Part shown: positions 10,580 to 23,531 of the stretch, piece by piece | How positions within the stretch are numbered: the first letter of the stretch is position 1 | How the letters are laid out: every line of letters starts with the position of its first letter | NCBI GenBank assembly: GCA_037447655.1 | Contig: JBBHKE010001283.1 | Coordinates: 126,001-190,000 of the forward strand | Direction of reading: 5' to 3' | DNA from: Zygnema cylindricum | Taxonomy: Eukaryota; Streptophyta; Zygnematophyceae; Zygnematales; Zygnemataceae | Length of the DNA stretch: 64,000 nt | The notes under the pieces: generated by a model | The model's input: the letters and a program-made list of their open reading frames with translations, nothing else | What the model was told of the DNA's origin: nothing | Database searches by the model: none | Program-made: the position numbers and the translations under genes

Positions 10580-12512
10580 CTGCACCTCCATGTCTTCCGC
10601 TGTTGCTAGACTGAGAAGTATGCGGACGGTGGGAAATCTAACCACCAGGGCAAAGGTTTCCTTGTTGTCGATTCCTTCTTTCTGTGTAAATCCTTTTGCC
10701 ACCAATCGGGCTTTGTAACGCTCAATGGTGTTATCCGGGTTCAGTTTTAATTTGAAAACCCATTTACAACCGATTGGTTTTCGGTTAGGTGGACAATCCA
10801 CTAGCTCCCAAGTATCGGCTGCCATAATTGAGGCCATCTCCTCATTGATGGTTGTCTTCCACCGGTTCCTTTCTGGACAAGTCATCGCCTCTCCATAAGT
10901 TTGAGGTTCATCTTGATGAGATAGTTTTGTTACCTTGTTATTAACCTGTTTTTCTTATAATGTTTTGCTACTTCTCCTTCCCCCCTCAAAATCTGTGGGC
11001 GGAATAGATGGTTCTCGTGGGTTACTTCAAAAAATCTCCGCTTCTCCCCTATCCCTTGATTCCGAAGCAATTTCCATCACGTCTTTCGCTTCGGGTAGAG
11101 TTGTCACTGGAGTTTCCGCAGCCGAGTCCTTTTCGGTCTGATTTGTCCCTGCAAGAATGTCATCTTCTCTAAAACCTGGATAGTTAGGAAGCTCAAAGTC
11201 ATCGGAATTTGCTGACTCAAATCTGATTTTTACTGTCTTTGTATACTTAAAGGCATCCACAAACTTTCCTTCATCCATAACTACTAGATGTTTTACTAAG
11301 ATTATATCTTCCCTTTTTAGATTGTAAACTCTATATCCTTTAACATCCTCATCATATCCTAATAAGTATCCCGGTTTTCCTTTAGGATCTAGCTTCCTAT
11401 TAGACCGATCTGTATCTAGACTGAATACTTGACTACCGAAAACCTTTAAGTGAGATATGTCTGGTTTTCGCCGGTCCATTTCTCATAAGGTGTTTGATTT
11501 TTTATAGCTGAGGTAAGAACTCTATTTTTGAGGTAATTAGCGCAATTCATTTCTTCTGCCCAAAACCTTTTTCCTATCTTCTTATCCGACAACATACTTC
11601 TAGCACTATCACTCAGTGTCCTATTTAATCGTCAAGCTACCCCATTCTGTTTCGGGTTTTCTAGAACTTTATTTTTGTGTTGAACTCCATCTTCCCTCAG
11701 AAAATCCTCAAACTGGTTAGAAGTATACTCTCCACCATTGTCACTCCTTACTCTCTTGATTGGAGTTTCATGGAGTTTTTGGCTCCATGCTTTATATTGT
11801 CTATAACAATCTTGAGCTTCTGACTTGTTTTTCAAAAAACACACCTTGGAATATCGAGACCTATCATCAATGATAGTCATCATAAATCTCTTCCTCCCCG
11901 GTGAGGACAATTTGGCCGGTCCCCAAATATCTGTGTGTACTAGACCTAGAATTTTTTCTCCCCTATAGGTGGTTGTTTTGGGAAAGGTCAATCTGTGTGC
12001 TTTACCTTGAGCACATCTACTATAATCACTTAGATTCTCACTCTCACTGAACTGAATTCCTTCCACCACTCCCATCTTTTTCATCTCTCTTAGCTTATCT
12101 AGATTCACATGCCCAAGCCTCTTATGCCACATCATTATATCATGAACACCAGCATAATAAAGTTTTTTCTTTTCATTGCTTAAAATCAACCTAAACATCC
12201 CTTGGCTACCTTTTTCAGCGGTGAAATAAACTTCCTCCTCTAAAATAGCAGTAAAGACTCCTTTCCTAGTGCTACAATCAAAACCCTTCTCATCTAATAC
12301 AGACGTAGAGATGAGGTTTTTGTTCAGCTCTGGAATAAACAATACATCGGAAAATGTAACTATGGATGTCTTTCGTTCTACCAATACTTTCAGATCTATC
12401 GATCCTACAAGAGTAGTAGTGACTATCCTCCCATCCTCGTACTCTATCTCTACGGTGGGAATCTTTCTTATCTTAGTGAACAAGTGTTTATCCTATCACA
12501 TGTGCATGGAGG
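10580..12512 (-). pseudogene. Copia element B, protease-integrase-RT 5' part
   Basis: The reverse strand carries RT N-terminal sequence ([21 protein letters not shown] near 10700-10765), the acidic linker (11027-11200) and integrase C-terminal KGYRVY near 11325-11345. The integrase core and GAG-pre-integrase domain form a 283-codon open stretch (11632-12483) with HKRLGHV, HTDIWGP, RSDNGGEYTS and a PKQNGVA ending. The protease is cut near 12490-12512, immediately upstream of its MHMC motif, where an LTR of opposite make-up begins. Gag is absent. Several frameshifts lie between the blocks. Confidence 0.85.
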
Positions 12513-13230
12513 TGCAATTCTGTGTCCTCCATTGGACCACAGAATACAGGAAGCCTCTAGATAGTATTTAGCTAACCCACTTCAAGACACAACCACTGCT
12601 GTCCAAGAAGGCAAAATGAAAGTTTGATTCCACCCCTATGCAGCCTGGACTCCCCTGATTCTGTAGCAAAAAGAATCAGTGAAAACGGACAACCATCCGA
12701 TAAGTTATGAGGCAATAAAAATGCCAATTTGTACAAACTCTCAAAGGGAGAGGTGATTACCTACCAAAAATTTTCTAAGTCCTGATTCCCTCTAATAACT
12801 TCTATCTACTGAAGTACGGACCAATCAGATTACTGTACCGTACCAAAAAGTACTACTGCCTGTGTACCTTTTGTACGACCTATGTACAACAAGGCTATTT
12901 AGCGGACGCGTGTCTACTTTTCACACGTCCGTACATTCCTCGGAATTCTCATGACTGAATGTCATCCCTCCACGTGGCTCTAGGTCATGCCACGTCACAA
13001 AACGCCAAAGTGACCACTTCGAGNNNNNNNNNNTACTGTCGACTTTCTATCGGATGTATATATCTGAGAGAGTTCCTCTCTCCATGGTTTTTTGAAAAAC
13101 AAAATCCTTAACTGCAAAAACTGCCACTTTCTAAATATGGCGGCAGCCATGGCGCGCCTTTGATCCTTACTCTCTTTCTTTAAAACAAAACTAAATAGGG
13201 AAGTGAACTATTAATTACCTCTTTTCAACA
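12513..13230 (-). mobile_element. Copia LTR in reverse orientation, interrupted by the assembly gap
   Basis: On the + strand it starts TGCAATTCTGTG and ends CTTTTCAACA, the reverse complement of an LTR of Copia-1 type (Copia-1 LTRs begin TGTTGAAAAG). The start-codon hairpin is present: TTCTGTG(G)TCC-AATGGA-GGACACAGAA on the reverse strand. The part that should hold the tRNA-like unit falls in or next to the 10-N gap. It abuts truncated element B without its gag, so either B lost its 5' interior or this is a separate insertion. Confidence 0.75.
13024..13033. other. assembly gap (10 N)
   Basis: Ten N characters. The true size is unknown. It lies inside an LTR, consistent with repeat-driven assembly failure. 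Confidence 1.
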
Positions 13231-14237
13231 GTAGGTCTATTAGACTTAAGAAGTTTTTTGGTACCTCTCTCCTTGAGAGAGTCTATATATGTAGGCTATC
13301 TTTCAGCTGTCATAACAAAACGCTCAAAAGGAAAAAATTAACATTTCCTTTTGCGTTTGGCCTAGGGGAGCTTTGTCTTCATAGTGGTGAAGTTAGTTAT
13401 GTGAAGTATCTACCTGGGTGGGAGTTATTAACAACAAAAGTCAAGCAGGGCAATACTATCCAAGAAGAATTTTGAAGCTGTGCATTTTGTGGGCTAATGC
13501 AGTCCACATTATTTCAAGTTATAGGCCCACCGTCAAGGGTGCCCATTTTTGATGGATTTGACTTCATCTATTAGGGGATGATGATGGAAGGAGCTCTTTT
13601 CAAAAAGCATCTGTGGGGCATAGTGTCTGGACACATTTGATGCCTGATGCCTCTGGCTTTTGAGGAGTTCGGTTCTCCAAATCCTTAATAGTTGGCAGGT
13701 CTACAGTAAAGATAGCATGAAAGAAAGAGGCCGATGGAAAAAGAGTTGTCATGGATTGAGACAAAGAGGATAACATAGAAGACAACCTCGGGTCACTCTT
13801 GTGATGAAGACCTCGCTAGCAACAATTCAGACGAGGGAGAACACTAAAAAAAGTGGCACTACAAAAATATTGTGGCGAAACACCCTGGACTATCTATGGA
13901 TTGAATGACTGAAAATAAACACTCTAATGATGAAGCTGTTTGATGAGTATTGAAACATTATAAATAAATTTTAGGATCTAAGAGATATGAAGTGGAAATG
14001 GGATGACATAGTGGGTATGACTCAAGTAAAAATGAGTACCATAGAGTTGAGGCGAAGGAGTCATAACCTGCAAACATTAGTTGTTACGATTGGCTGGCGA
14101 AAGCATGAAGAGCAAATAGGAGAAATACCTATCATAACTTTTTTAGAAAATGACGAGGCGGTTGAAGAACTAATTGACAGGGGAGAGGAGCTCGGAGAAG
14201 TGGAGTGTGCCATTTTTGCAAAAAACTAGGGCATTAT
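13231..14237 (+). pseudogene. Copia element D: partial 5' LTR and gag remnant
   Basis: 13231-13516 is the R/U5 part of an LTR (CTCTCTCCTTGAGAGAG, CTAGGGGAG hairpin arm) ending ATTTCA. A mutated primer-binding site AGTTATAGGCCCACC follows at 13517-13531. Gag follows: GPPSRVPIFDG-like start with KHLWGIVSG near 13600, then a badly deleted middle. WDD-VGM and STIELRR sequence lies at 13990-14060 and the first half of a zinc knuckle at about 14208-14237, where element E1 begins. It meets the reverse LTR at 13230/13231 head to head. Confidence 0.75.
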
Positions 14238-15240
14238 TGTTGAAAATTGTAGATATTTATTTCAGTAGATAGGGATGTGAGAGGAGACTATAATAACTTG
14301 GAATATTTTCTAAGTAGTCTGTTGTAGTACTTACTTTAATTAGATTTACAGTAGCAAAAATGTAATAGAGTGTATTCTACTTTAACAAGGACACGCGTTG
14401 GCAAGAGAAACGTATGCAGTTTTTACGGAGTGGCGTTGACAATCAGTCACACGCGTCACGCGAAAAACGATTGGATCCACCGGATCAGTTGAACGGAATC
14501 TGAACCAGTTATTTTGGAAATATATGGTACGGTTCGACGTTATGATCGTTGATTACATTCCTGCCAACGGACAAGATTCACTTGGGACCACAAGCATGAT
14601 TCACGTGGGACCACAAGTGATGAAGCACTCAGGTGCTTCGTACTACACTACCACAGTCAGCAGTACTTTAGCGACTACGGCTGAATAAGCACCTAGAACA
14701 TTTATTATATAGTTCGCTATCTGAAAACATTTGAAAATCATTGTATTGTAGTTTAGTGTAATAAAAAATAGTGTTTCAGTAATTAAGTCTTTGGAAAATA
14801 ATAATTAGGCTTTTGGAGGTACTCACAGTACAGTAAAGTACAGACTGGATACTTTGTCGTAAGTCAGGATAGTCTAGTAGTACGGTTACCCAAACTAGTG
14901 TGACCAGGAGATACTCACTGTGAGTATATATTTTAGGACTTTGCCAATTTTGTAGTATCCAGTTTTGGGAATATGATTTTCTAAGGGCAATTTATAGGAA
15001 ACTTCAAGGCATCATATCTTATGGTTTACTTAGTCATTCGGGCTACAATTTTATAAATTGTCATTTTACTATGCTAAGTATATAGTGGCAAATTTGAGAC
15101 ATATTGGCTTTTTGAGTTATGTTTTGTGTCGGACCAAAGTTGGCTGTTAAGTAGGTGTTTTGATTGTTTTTGTTGTTTCTAATGTCTACTTCCACTACTA
15201 CTGCTGGTTTTTCTCTTGCAACGGTGGTTGTAGAACAACA
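14238..15240 (+). mobile_element. 5' LTR of element E1
   Basis: Begins TGTTGAAAATTG and ends TAGAACAACA immediately before a primer-binding site. The E2 3' LTR (27801 onward) shares TTATTTCAGTAGATAG near the start and the TTTGTCGTAAGTCAGGATAG block. E1 interrupts the zinc knuckle of element D. No antisense tRNA-like unit of the kind found in the other LTRs is evident here. The gag ATG at 15182 lies inside the LTR. Confidence 0.8.
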
Positions 15241-18200
15241 GGTTATGGGCCTTTTGTCAAGAATTCCTATCTTCGATGGCCAAAAGTACGCATAATGGGC
15301 GACGATGGTTAAATCTTCGTTTGAAACTGGTGATTTATTGGGGGTCTTGGATGGCTCCCTTGATGAAACAGACCCGAGTTGGGGGAAAAAGAATTCAATG
15401 GCAAGGAACAATCTAGTTTTTTGTATTTCAGAAAATCTGGTCATGTCTCGCCTGAAAATGATGAAAGCGAAGGAGATTTGGACATCACTAAAATCTGCAT
15501 TTGGGAAATCGAACGTCCAGGATGAGCTCATGGTGAAAAATTTGAGGGTACAAATACTCGAGGGGAACTATGGTCGAGTATTGTGACAACTTTTGTGCAC
15601 TTATTGATAAACACTCTTCTGCTAAGGGGTCATTTCCTGAGTTTAAGCAGGCAACTTTGCTTATTAGAGGTCTTCCTACTAGCATTAAAGGTGTGTCTAC
15701 TCAGTTAAAGAGTCATGATAAAGCTAGTTGGTCATTTCAATTACCATATAATCTTATATTAGAGGAAAAGTCTAATACTAAACTCCTTGAAAGAGAAGGA
15801 AAGGTTGAAGCTTTTGCCACAGCCTTTCACAAAAGAAATTAGTTTAATTAGAATAGAAATCAATTTAACCAGAATCAAAATCAGTTTAATCAATTTAATC
15901 AAAGGCTAAATAGACAATCTTCTACTGCTTTTTCTATTGTTATGAGGAGGGTCATGGATACATGTACTGTCCTAAGCTAAAAAAGGCTAATGAGACAGGT
16001 TTATACAGGCCAGGTTGGCAGCAAAACCAATATCACAGAGGCTTTTTTGGAAATCCTACCCGTGGAGATGCTCTCTTTTCAGCTTCAATATCTGATGCAG
16101 ATAAGTCTCTAAGCTTCTATGAGAAAGAGGAGGCGGAGTTATTTGCTATGGCAGCAGCCATGGAGGGTCCCAAGGATGCAAGATGGATCATGGACACGGG
16201 AGCATCGGCCCACATGTGCTGGACCAAGGCGGCTTTTACAAATCTGCACCAAACACCTCCGAAGAGTATCTGCTATGCTTGTGGCAAGAGTGTTCAAACC
16301 TCAACTTAGGGTGATGTATCTTTAATGGTAGATGTGGGGGGAAAGTCGGTAGAGAGAACTCTTCATAATGTTTTGTATGTTCCACAATTTAAGAATAATC
16401 TTTTCTCTACATCTTTAGTGGAGAACAAAGGCTTTGAAGTCATTTTTGAAAGGAGAAAGACAGGTTGTTAGCAAGAAAGGAAAAGTAGCAGTAACAAGAA
16501 CTACAGATGCTACCAAAATGTACCGGATGGACATGGTTGAATATAAGGAAAATGATGTTCTCTACTCCAGTGTCCAATCTGATAATGAGTTGTGGCATAA
16601 AAGATTAAGACACATGAATTATGATTGTCTAAAGAAAATGGTGAATTCGGGAAAAGTTAATAGAGTTTCTCTCACCTCTCATCTTATAAAATCATGTGAT
16701 GGTTGTTCACTTGGCAAGATCCACATATTGTTATTTCCACATGAAACAGACCAGAGATTGGAAAGAGGTTTGCAGCTAATACATTATGATGTTCTTGGTC
16801 CTTCACAAGTAGCTTCGGCTGGAGGCGTCCACTATATGGTCCCATTCACAGATGACTACTCGAGGTACACCAAAGTTTACTTCATGCAGCATAAAATTGA
16901 AGTATTTTTTCACTTCAAACACTACAACGCGTGGGTCAAAAATCTTCATGGAGTTTCGATCTTAGCGCTAAGATCGAACAATGGGGGAGAATACACATCA
17001 AAGGAATTTGAAAAATTTCTTCTTCAAGAAGGTATCACTCAAAATCTTACAGTTCTATAAACATCGGAACAGAATGGTGTTTGTGAAAGGCTAAATAGGA
17101 CAGTGACAGAGAGCGCTCGGTCCATGCATGCAGATAACGCGCTAGATTTGAAATTTTAGGTTGAAGCACTTAACTGTGCTCTTTATATTTAGAAAAGAAT
17201 TGCTTCTAGATCTGTAAGCACTACATCTTATGAGCTTAGTCAGGAGAAAAACCTAAGGTTAGTCACTTTAAGATTTTTGGTAGCAAATGCTTGATTTTAG
17301 ACACTTCACAAGATAGATGGAAAATAGAGGCTAAGGGCTTACCTGGGATTTTCATGGGGTAAGATGATAATGCAAAAGGGTATAGAATTTTTGTACTTGA
17401 GAAACAAAAATTGATTATCTCTAGGAAATATCCAGATTAAAGATGAACAGGATTTGGTTGACTTATTTAAAGTGCCAGATCAGCAAGAAAAAAAAAACAT
17501 GAATATGTTATTTTTCACCATACACAGCAAGTCTACTTTCCACCAGCAAATGTGACACCTCTTCCTTCGATTCCTCTAGTGCCTTCACATGATACTTCAC
17601 CACAAGTTACAACTTAGGGAGAAGGAACTGCTACACAATCAATACCAGCTCAGGTTACGGTTTAAAAAAAGCATAAAAATCAAAGGCGGCCGACGATTTC
17701 AACCTCACAATTTCCGGGGGAAAGAGATCTAGCAGCCGTCTACAAGAGAGCTCTCACTTTGATTTTTCTGCTGCTACAGAGGAGCCTCCAACAAGTCAAG
17801 GGGCCTTCTCATCACTTGAGAGAAATCAGTGGATCGAGGCGGCAAACGATGAAATGAAGTCTAATATGGAGGCACATACATGGGAGTTGGTGGATCTTCC
17901 TTTGGGTAGAAAAGCCATCGGCCGCAAATGGGTATTCAAAGTGAAGCTGAACCCGGACAACACCATTGAAAGGTATAAGGCTAGACTAGTGGCCAAAGGG
18001 TACAATCAAAAAGAAGGTATTGACTTTGAAGAAACCTTCTCTCCACTCTTCACTTGAATTCCCATTGTCAGAATTTTGCTAAGTTTAGCGACTATAGAGA
18101 ATATCGAAATGCATCAAATGGATGTTAAACCAGCCTTCTTACATGGAGAGTTAGAAGAAACCTTTTATATGAAGCAACCTGAAATGTATGTAGAAAAAGG

Positions 18201-18292
18201 AAAGGAAAAAATTAGTGTGTAAGTGATGATATCTTAGTATGGGCTAAAACAAACCCTGCGTCAATGGAATTTGATGTTAGTGGAGTTTGTGT
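15182..18292 (+). pseudogene. Copia element E1: broken gag-PR-IN-RT, different subfamily
   Basis: Gag starts MSTSTTTAG inside the LTR and passes through the primer-binding site (QQVMG) into SRIPIFDGQKYA. Asn/Gln-rich gag sequence near 15840-15910 precedes a zinc knuckle whose second half is at 15955-15970. The protease retains MDTGASAHMC near 16190-16220. Integrase has WHKRLRHM (about 16592), FTDDYSRY (about 16845) and RSNNGGEYTS, where the second catalytic Asp is Asn (about 16975), then EQNGVCERLNRT. The RT begins at 17820 with [19 protein letters not shown] and breaks off near 18292, where family A sequence takes over without any LTR. Stops and frameshifts are frequent. Confidence 0.85.
15241..15251 (+). 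promoter_or_regulatory. primer-binding site of E1
   Basis: GGTTATGGGCC follows the LTR terminal CA directly. It complements the anticodon stem-loop region of initiator tRNA-Met (GGCCCAUAACC), so the priming type is half-tRNA rather than 3'-end. The match is 11 nt against 15 in Copia-1. Confidence 0.65.
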
Positions 18293-19993
18293 CCAGGAGA
18301 TTGAGGGAGTGAGAAGGAGCAGCAACAGGATACAAGAAAAACATGCCGCTCTCAAGGTAACTAAGCTATCGCACCCAAATGAGCCTCAGTCATACTCGGA
18401 GGCAGTGAATAGTACTGAGAATGACAGATCGATAGGAGCCATAAATGATGAGATGGCCTCCATCATGGAAGCAAATACTTGGGAACAAGCAGACTCTCCT
18501 CCGGACAGAAAACCTATTGAGTGTAAATGGGTGTTTAAACTAAAATTGAACCTAGACAATACTATTGAGAGATATAAGGCTCGATTGGTAGCAAAGGGGT
18601 TCACCCAAAAGAGGGGATTGACTATGAGGAGACTTTTGCTCTAGTTGTTCGGTTCCCTTTAATGAGGATTCTCCTCAGTCTGGCAACAGAGGATAACATG
18701 GAAATACACCAGATGGATATTAGGACTGCCTTTCTCAATGGTGAGTTGGAGGAAGAAAATTTCATGCGGCAACCAAAGGTGTTTGTGGAGTAGGAGAAGA
18801 GAGTAAAGTGTGCAAACTCATAAAGTCTTTATATGGACTGAAGCAGGCTCTCGGACAGTGGAATAAGAATCTAGATGAGTTTCTCATTGGTATGGGATAT
18901 ATTTGGATCAGCTATGACCATTCTATTTATTTATTTGAAGATGAGAATGGTGACATTTTTATTGCAATTTATGTGGGTGATCTGCTTGTGTTAAGTAAGT
19001 CTTTGGAAAAAATCAATAAGTTAAAGAAAAATCTTAGAAGCAGATTTGACATGAAGGATTTGGGAGAGGCAAGATATATTTTGGGAATCTAGATGGAGAG
19101 AGATAGGGGGGAATGGATTATCAGACTTACCCAGAAAGAAACAATAGGTAATATGCTTGAGAAATTCCAGATGGAAAAGGCGAGCAATTGAACCGCTCCA
19201 ATGAACTTTAAAAAAGTAAGTGATGGAAGTGTAAAAGGAGGAGTGATAATCTTAGATGATCAGATGAGTCTAGAGGAGAGAGAGTTTATGAAGTCTATTC
19301 TTTATAAACAAGTCCTAGGAAGTTTGATCTACTTTATGAACTGTACAAGGTCAGACATAGCGGTAGCAAGAGTCCTCAGTAGGAGTCTTACCGATCCTAA
19401 GAAGAGATATTAGGAGGCCGCTAAGAGAGTCATGAGATATCTGGTAGGAACCAAAGAGTTATGGTTGCATTTGGGAGGGGAGCACACTAATATCACTACT
19501 TGAAGTGATGCTAGTTATGGGGATGCACCTATGAGAAGATGCACTTCTGGGTATGTATTGTATGTGGGGGAAGGTGCTTGTAGTTGGAGCAGCAAGCAAC
19601 AAAAGGTGGTTGCACAGTCTACTATGGAGGCTGAGTACATGGCTTCTTGTTTTGCGGTGAAAGAGTTGATGTGGGTCAAGTCGTTGTTGCAAGAACTGGG
19701 GTATATGAAGGAGGGAGTGCATGAAGAGTTTTGTGATAATCAAGCTGCCATTGCAATAGCATCATATCTAAAACATCATTTCAAGGCTAAGCATATGGAC
19801 ATAAGATTGAGTTTTGTGAGATAAAAAGTTGAAAATAAGATTGTGAATCTTGTATATAGATCGGATGCGGAAATGGTGGCTCAAATGGTGGCTCATATGA
19901 AGACAAAACTAGTGCCTTCTCCCAAGTTAAAATATTGCAGAGAAAAGTGTGGACTTAAACTGAAGTTAAAGTTAGACTAGAAAATAAGGGGAG
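18293..19993 (+). pseudogene. Copia element A2: linker-RT-RNase H
   Basis: Picks up in the integrase-RT linker (EGVRRSSNRIQEK) and continues through RT to RNase H. The RT has KPIECKWVFKLKLN near 18500-18545, SLYGLKQA near 18826, and YVGD in place of YVDD near 18971. RNase H has SDASYGDA near 19505, MEAEYMAS and CDNQAAIAIA near 19733-19760. It ends at LKLKLD-stop, followed by polypurine tract AAATAAGGGGAG (19982-19993) and its LTR. About eight stops. The 5' junction with E1 at about 18292 has a few bases of microhomology, so it looks like illegitimate recombination. Confidence 0.85.
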
Positions 19994-21031
19994 TGTTGGA
20001 ACTACTAGATTTATAGGGTATTTTCTAGGTCTAAATGGATCAGTAAAATAGGAAAAAGGAAAGGGCAGACAGCTTGCCTCCACCTCCTCTCTAGCCACCA
20101 TACTGTCAGTAGTCATTGAAGGATAAAGAGGGTGGTTAAGCTAAGGTTATCCTGATTCAACAGGGAAGCTAGAGCCATGGCTGCCTATGCTCCTTCTAGA
20201 ATTCAGAAGGCAGATCCTTGGTAAACTTACCAAAAGGATTGACGGACCCATGATTAGATCCTAGTACCTACCATCTGTCAAAGTAGCCGTTAGTCTTACC
20301 CTGTAGTCTAAGACCAGTGTTGAAGTATATGGGGTACGATAGCTACTTAAAGATGACGAAAAAGAGAAGTTCGATTTACTGACAAATGGACCACAATCAC
20401 ACAGCCACAGTTAAAAATAGAATTACACCGGGAATGTACTACTTGTATTTTTAACGGCTATAAATTAAGGCCGACATTAATCTAACGACGGGGAAAGAAG
20501 CCGGCATCGCGGAATGGTCGATTTGGCGGTTTTTCGGTCACAACCACAACGGGTGACACGTGGCAGCATGACATTGGATGACGGCATCTCCGAGACATAT
20601 TATGGCGAACCCGGATATGGTAGGCGTCGTCTTTCTCGCCATATCGTACAATGGCCGTACAGAAAGTACTTCGGACTAAGTACCTTTCTGTACTGTACAC
20701 TCAATTGATTAGTTCCGTACATCAGTAGAAGAGGGTTTAGAGAGGGGTTTAGGACTTAGAAAATTAGAGATAGCCGCCTCTCTCTCAGAGAGCTTTTGTA
20801 TAAAAGGGTCATCTTTGACCATTGATAATTACCTGCTCAGGGGAGCAAATTCAAGGATTCTTTTTGTGGCAGACTCAAGGGAGTCAACCCTTCCAAGGGG
20901 TGCAATCTGATCAGTCTGTATTCTGTCAGGGTGTCAGCAATATTCAGATAAAGCTCAAATAAATTGAGGTTATCCTAGAGGCTTCTAACATGCTCCCTAC
21001 TCTGAGTACCTATGGATGTCTCAGAGTTGCA
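19994..21031 (+). mobile_element. 3' LTR of element A2
   Basis: Starts TGTTGGAACTACTAG just after the polypurine tract and ends CTCAGAGTTGCA. Contains TTTTCTAGGTC near the start, the antisense tRNA-like unit, a TATA-like sequence near 20810, hairpin GCTCAGGGGAGC near 20835, and ACTCTGAG/CTCAGAGT arms around a TATGGA start-codon loop (about 20999-21028). The downstream flank CACGG is element A3 sequence, not a target-site copy I can pair. Confidence 0.85.
20232..20320 (-). promoter_or_regulatory. tRNA-like Pol III unit in A2 LTR (decayed)
   Basis: TTTT on the reverse strand (20232-20235), a TTGACGGAC arm and opposed ATCTGTCAA arm (20239-20281), and B-box-like GGATCTAATC (20252-20261, one departure from consensus). 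The A-box side is eroded. Confidence 0.55.
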
Positions 21032-23531
21032 CACGGTATCACTCATGTCCTTTTCGGGAAAAAAAGAGTTCTCCTCACGCTCGGACTCAAACCTGATTCT
21101 TATCTTCTTAGTATATTTAAAGGGGTCAATTCACTTTCCTTCATCCATGACAACTAGGTGTTTTACCAGAATGATATCTTGCTTTGCTAAGTCATAAAAT
21201 CTATATCCCTTAACATCCTCATCATATCCCACAAAATATCCAGGTTTTCCCTTAGCATCAAGTTTCTTATTTTTCTTATCCGTATCTAGACTGTAAACTT
21301 GACTACCAAAAACTTTAAGGTGAGAGATATCTGGTTTTCCAACCCATCTCTCAGAAGGTGTCATACCTTTGACTGCCGATGTGAGGACTCTATTTTTAAT
21401 GTAATTGGCACAGTTCATGGCTTCTGCCCAAAATGTCTTTCCTATTTTCTTGTCAGCCAACATACTGCATACACTATCTCATTGTGTTCGATTTATCCTT
21501 TCTGCTACACTATATTGTTCCGGATTATGTGGTACAGTTTTTTGGTGTTGAACTCCCTCCTCTCTTAAGTATTCCTCAAATTGGTTAGAGGTATACTCTC
21601 CCCCATTATCACTCCTTATTCTCTTAATGGGGGTTCTATGCAACTTCTCACTCCAGGCTTTATATTCGTTGAAGTAAGTTGGTGTTTCAAACTTTGTTTT
21701 TATGAAGTAGAATCTAGAGTATCTAGACCAGTCATCGGTTCTTGTCAACATAAACCTCTTTCCTCCAACTGAAAGTACTTTTGCAGGTCCCCAGATATCT
21801 ATGTGGACCAAATCTAGTACTTTCTCACCTCTATATCTGGCACCTTTGGGAAAGGGGAGTCTGTGAGCGTTACCTTGAGCACAGCCACTATAATCATCGA
21901 TCATTTCATTATCCCCAAACTGAATGCCTTCTACTACACCAAGTTTTTTCATTTCCCTTAACCCATCAAAATGCACATGCCCCAATCGTTTATTCCAAAT
22001 CATCAACATTGGAACCCCAACATAGTAAGCATTCTTTTTTTCCATTACTCAGGTTAAGCCTAAACATTTCTTGGCTACCGTTATCTGCTATGAAGTAGAC
22101 TTCATCCCCATAGTTAGGTGTAAAGACTCCCTTTCGAGTGAAGGTATCAAACTCATTGTCATCTTACACAGACGTAGAGAGAAGATTTTTACTCAGCTAA
22201 GGATTGTAGAGCACATCTAAGAAGATGAGTATAGAAGTCTTACCTTCCACTAAGACTTTCAAATCTACCGACCCCACTAGATCTGTTGTAACAACTCTCT
22301 CATCCCCATACTCTATCCCTACATAGGGATTTTTCTCAGCTTAGTAAAGAAGGTGCTTATCACGACACATATGGATGGATGCACCTGAGTCGATAATCTA
22401 TCCTTCTTGTGGAGCTTCTCGAATTTCTCCAAGTGCACACTTCTATTTCTGAGGGATCTCCTTCTCTTTGAGACTTTCGTCTAGAAGAAGCTCCCCATCC
22501 TCCTCCTCAGAGGACTCGTCCTCGGCCTCTCCTCTCACTTTTGTGACCACAAGTGCCTTCTTCTTCCCTCTGGAAGAACCCTCTCCACGGTTCTCTTGGA
22601 GCCTCAGCTCTGACAGCTTCACACAATCAGCTATGAAGTATCCCGACTTTTTGCAAAAGTGATAAAGACCCTTTGGGGGCCTCGGTCCTCCAAACTGATC
22701 TCTCTCTCCTTTGAATGGTTTCTTTGGATCCTTCGCCCATCGGTTTCCTCCTGCAACTAGAGCTTGGATGCTCTTTCCCCCTTTCCTAATCTCAATTGTG
22801 TTTTCCTGCACAGGTATCATTCGGACCACTGTGTTCGACTTCCATGAAATATCAGTCATTTTCTGTTCTCGGTACACTATGTTTTCATACTCGTCAGGTA
22901 ACTATATGATGAGAGTGTAATCTTTCATCTTCATTGTACCTGTCCACCCGACACTCTCCATCTCCATATACAAACAAGAGAGATTATTACAATAGTCAAA
23001 CATCTTGCCCCCTTTGTAAGTATAATTCCCTAAATTTTGTTCGGCCAAATTGAGCTTTTCAATAATACCAGCTCTATAGATTTCCACCAAACTCACCCAC
23101 AACTCCTCAACCTTGTAAATGTGAAGATGGGAGGTTACCAAAGCTTGAGTGAGGTGTCTTAGAATGAAGTTTTTGGCAGCCACGTTGATGTCTTCCCACG
23201 TTTGGGTATCGTACTCCACGTTCTTCATGGTGGCCACTCCGGGTGCCGTGGTAATAGGAGCAAAAGGCATCTCCTTCTCTTTCCCCTTTTTGGACACACT
23301 ACTGTCCCCATCATCTGCCTGACATCATCTGCCTCCTCTAGCGCAGTAGGTGTTGGTGCAGAAAACCTTATTCCACCAAACCTTGGTGGAGTTCCCTGAA
23401 ATGGACGTTTCACTTGTCCACTAACAATACCCCACTATCATTTTTCGCACAAAGCCCACATCATCATTGATTCCCAATAGATGAACCCAGATCCATTGAA
23501 GGTGGGCACCCTAGAGGGTGGGCCCATAACC
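21032..23531 (-). pseudogene. Copia element A3: gag to integrase linker
   Basis: Reverse strand, 5' end at right. Gag begins in the LTR and reads QVMGPPSRVP from the primer-binding site (23517-23531). It continues through AKNFILRHLTQA and a KLPDEYENIVYR block to a zinc knuckle with Tyr for the first Cys (YHFCKKSGYFIADC, about 22655). The protease keeps DSGAS near 22390, followed by GAG-pre-integrase NKRLGHV (about 21995). Integrase has HIDIWGP, RTDDWSRY and RSDNGGEYTS (about 21610), then the C-terminal PSERWVG-KPDISHLKVFGSQ block (about 21310-21350). It ends at KDMSD-like residues at 21032, exactly where the A2 LTR stops. RT and RNase H are missing. Confidence 0.85.
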
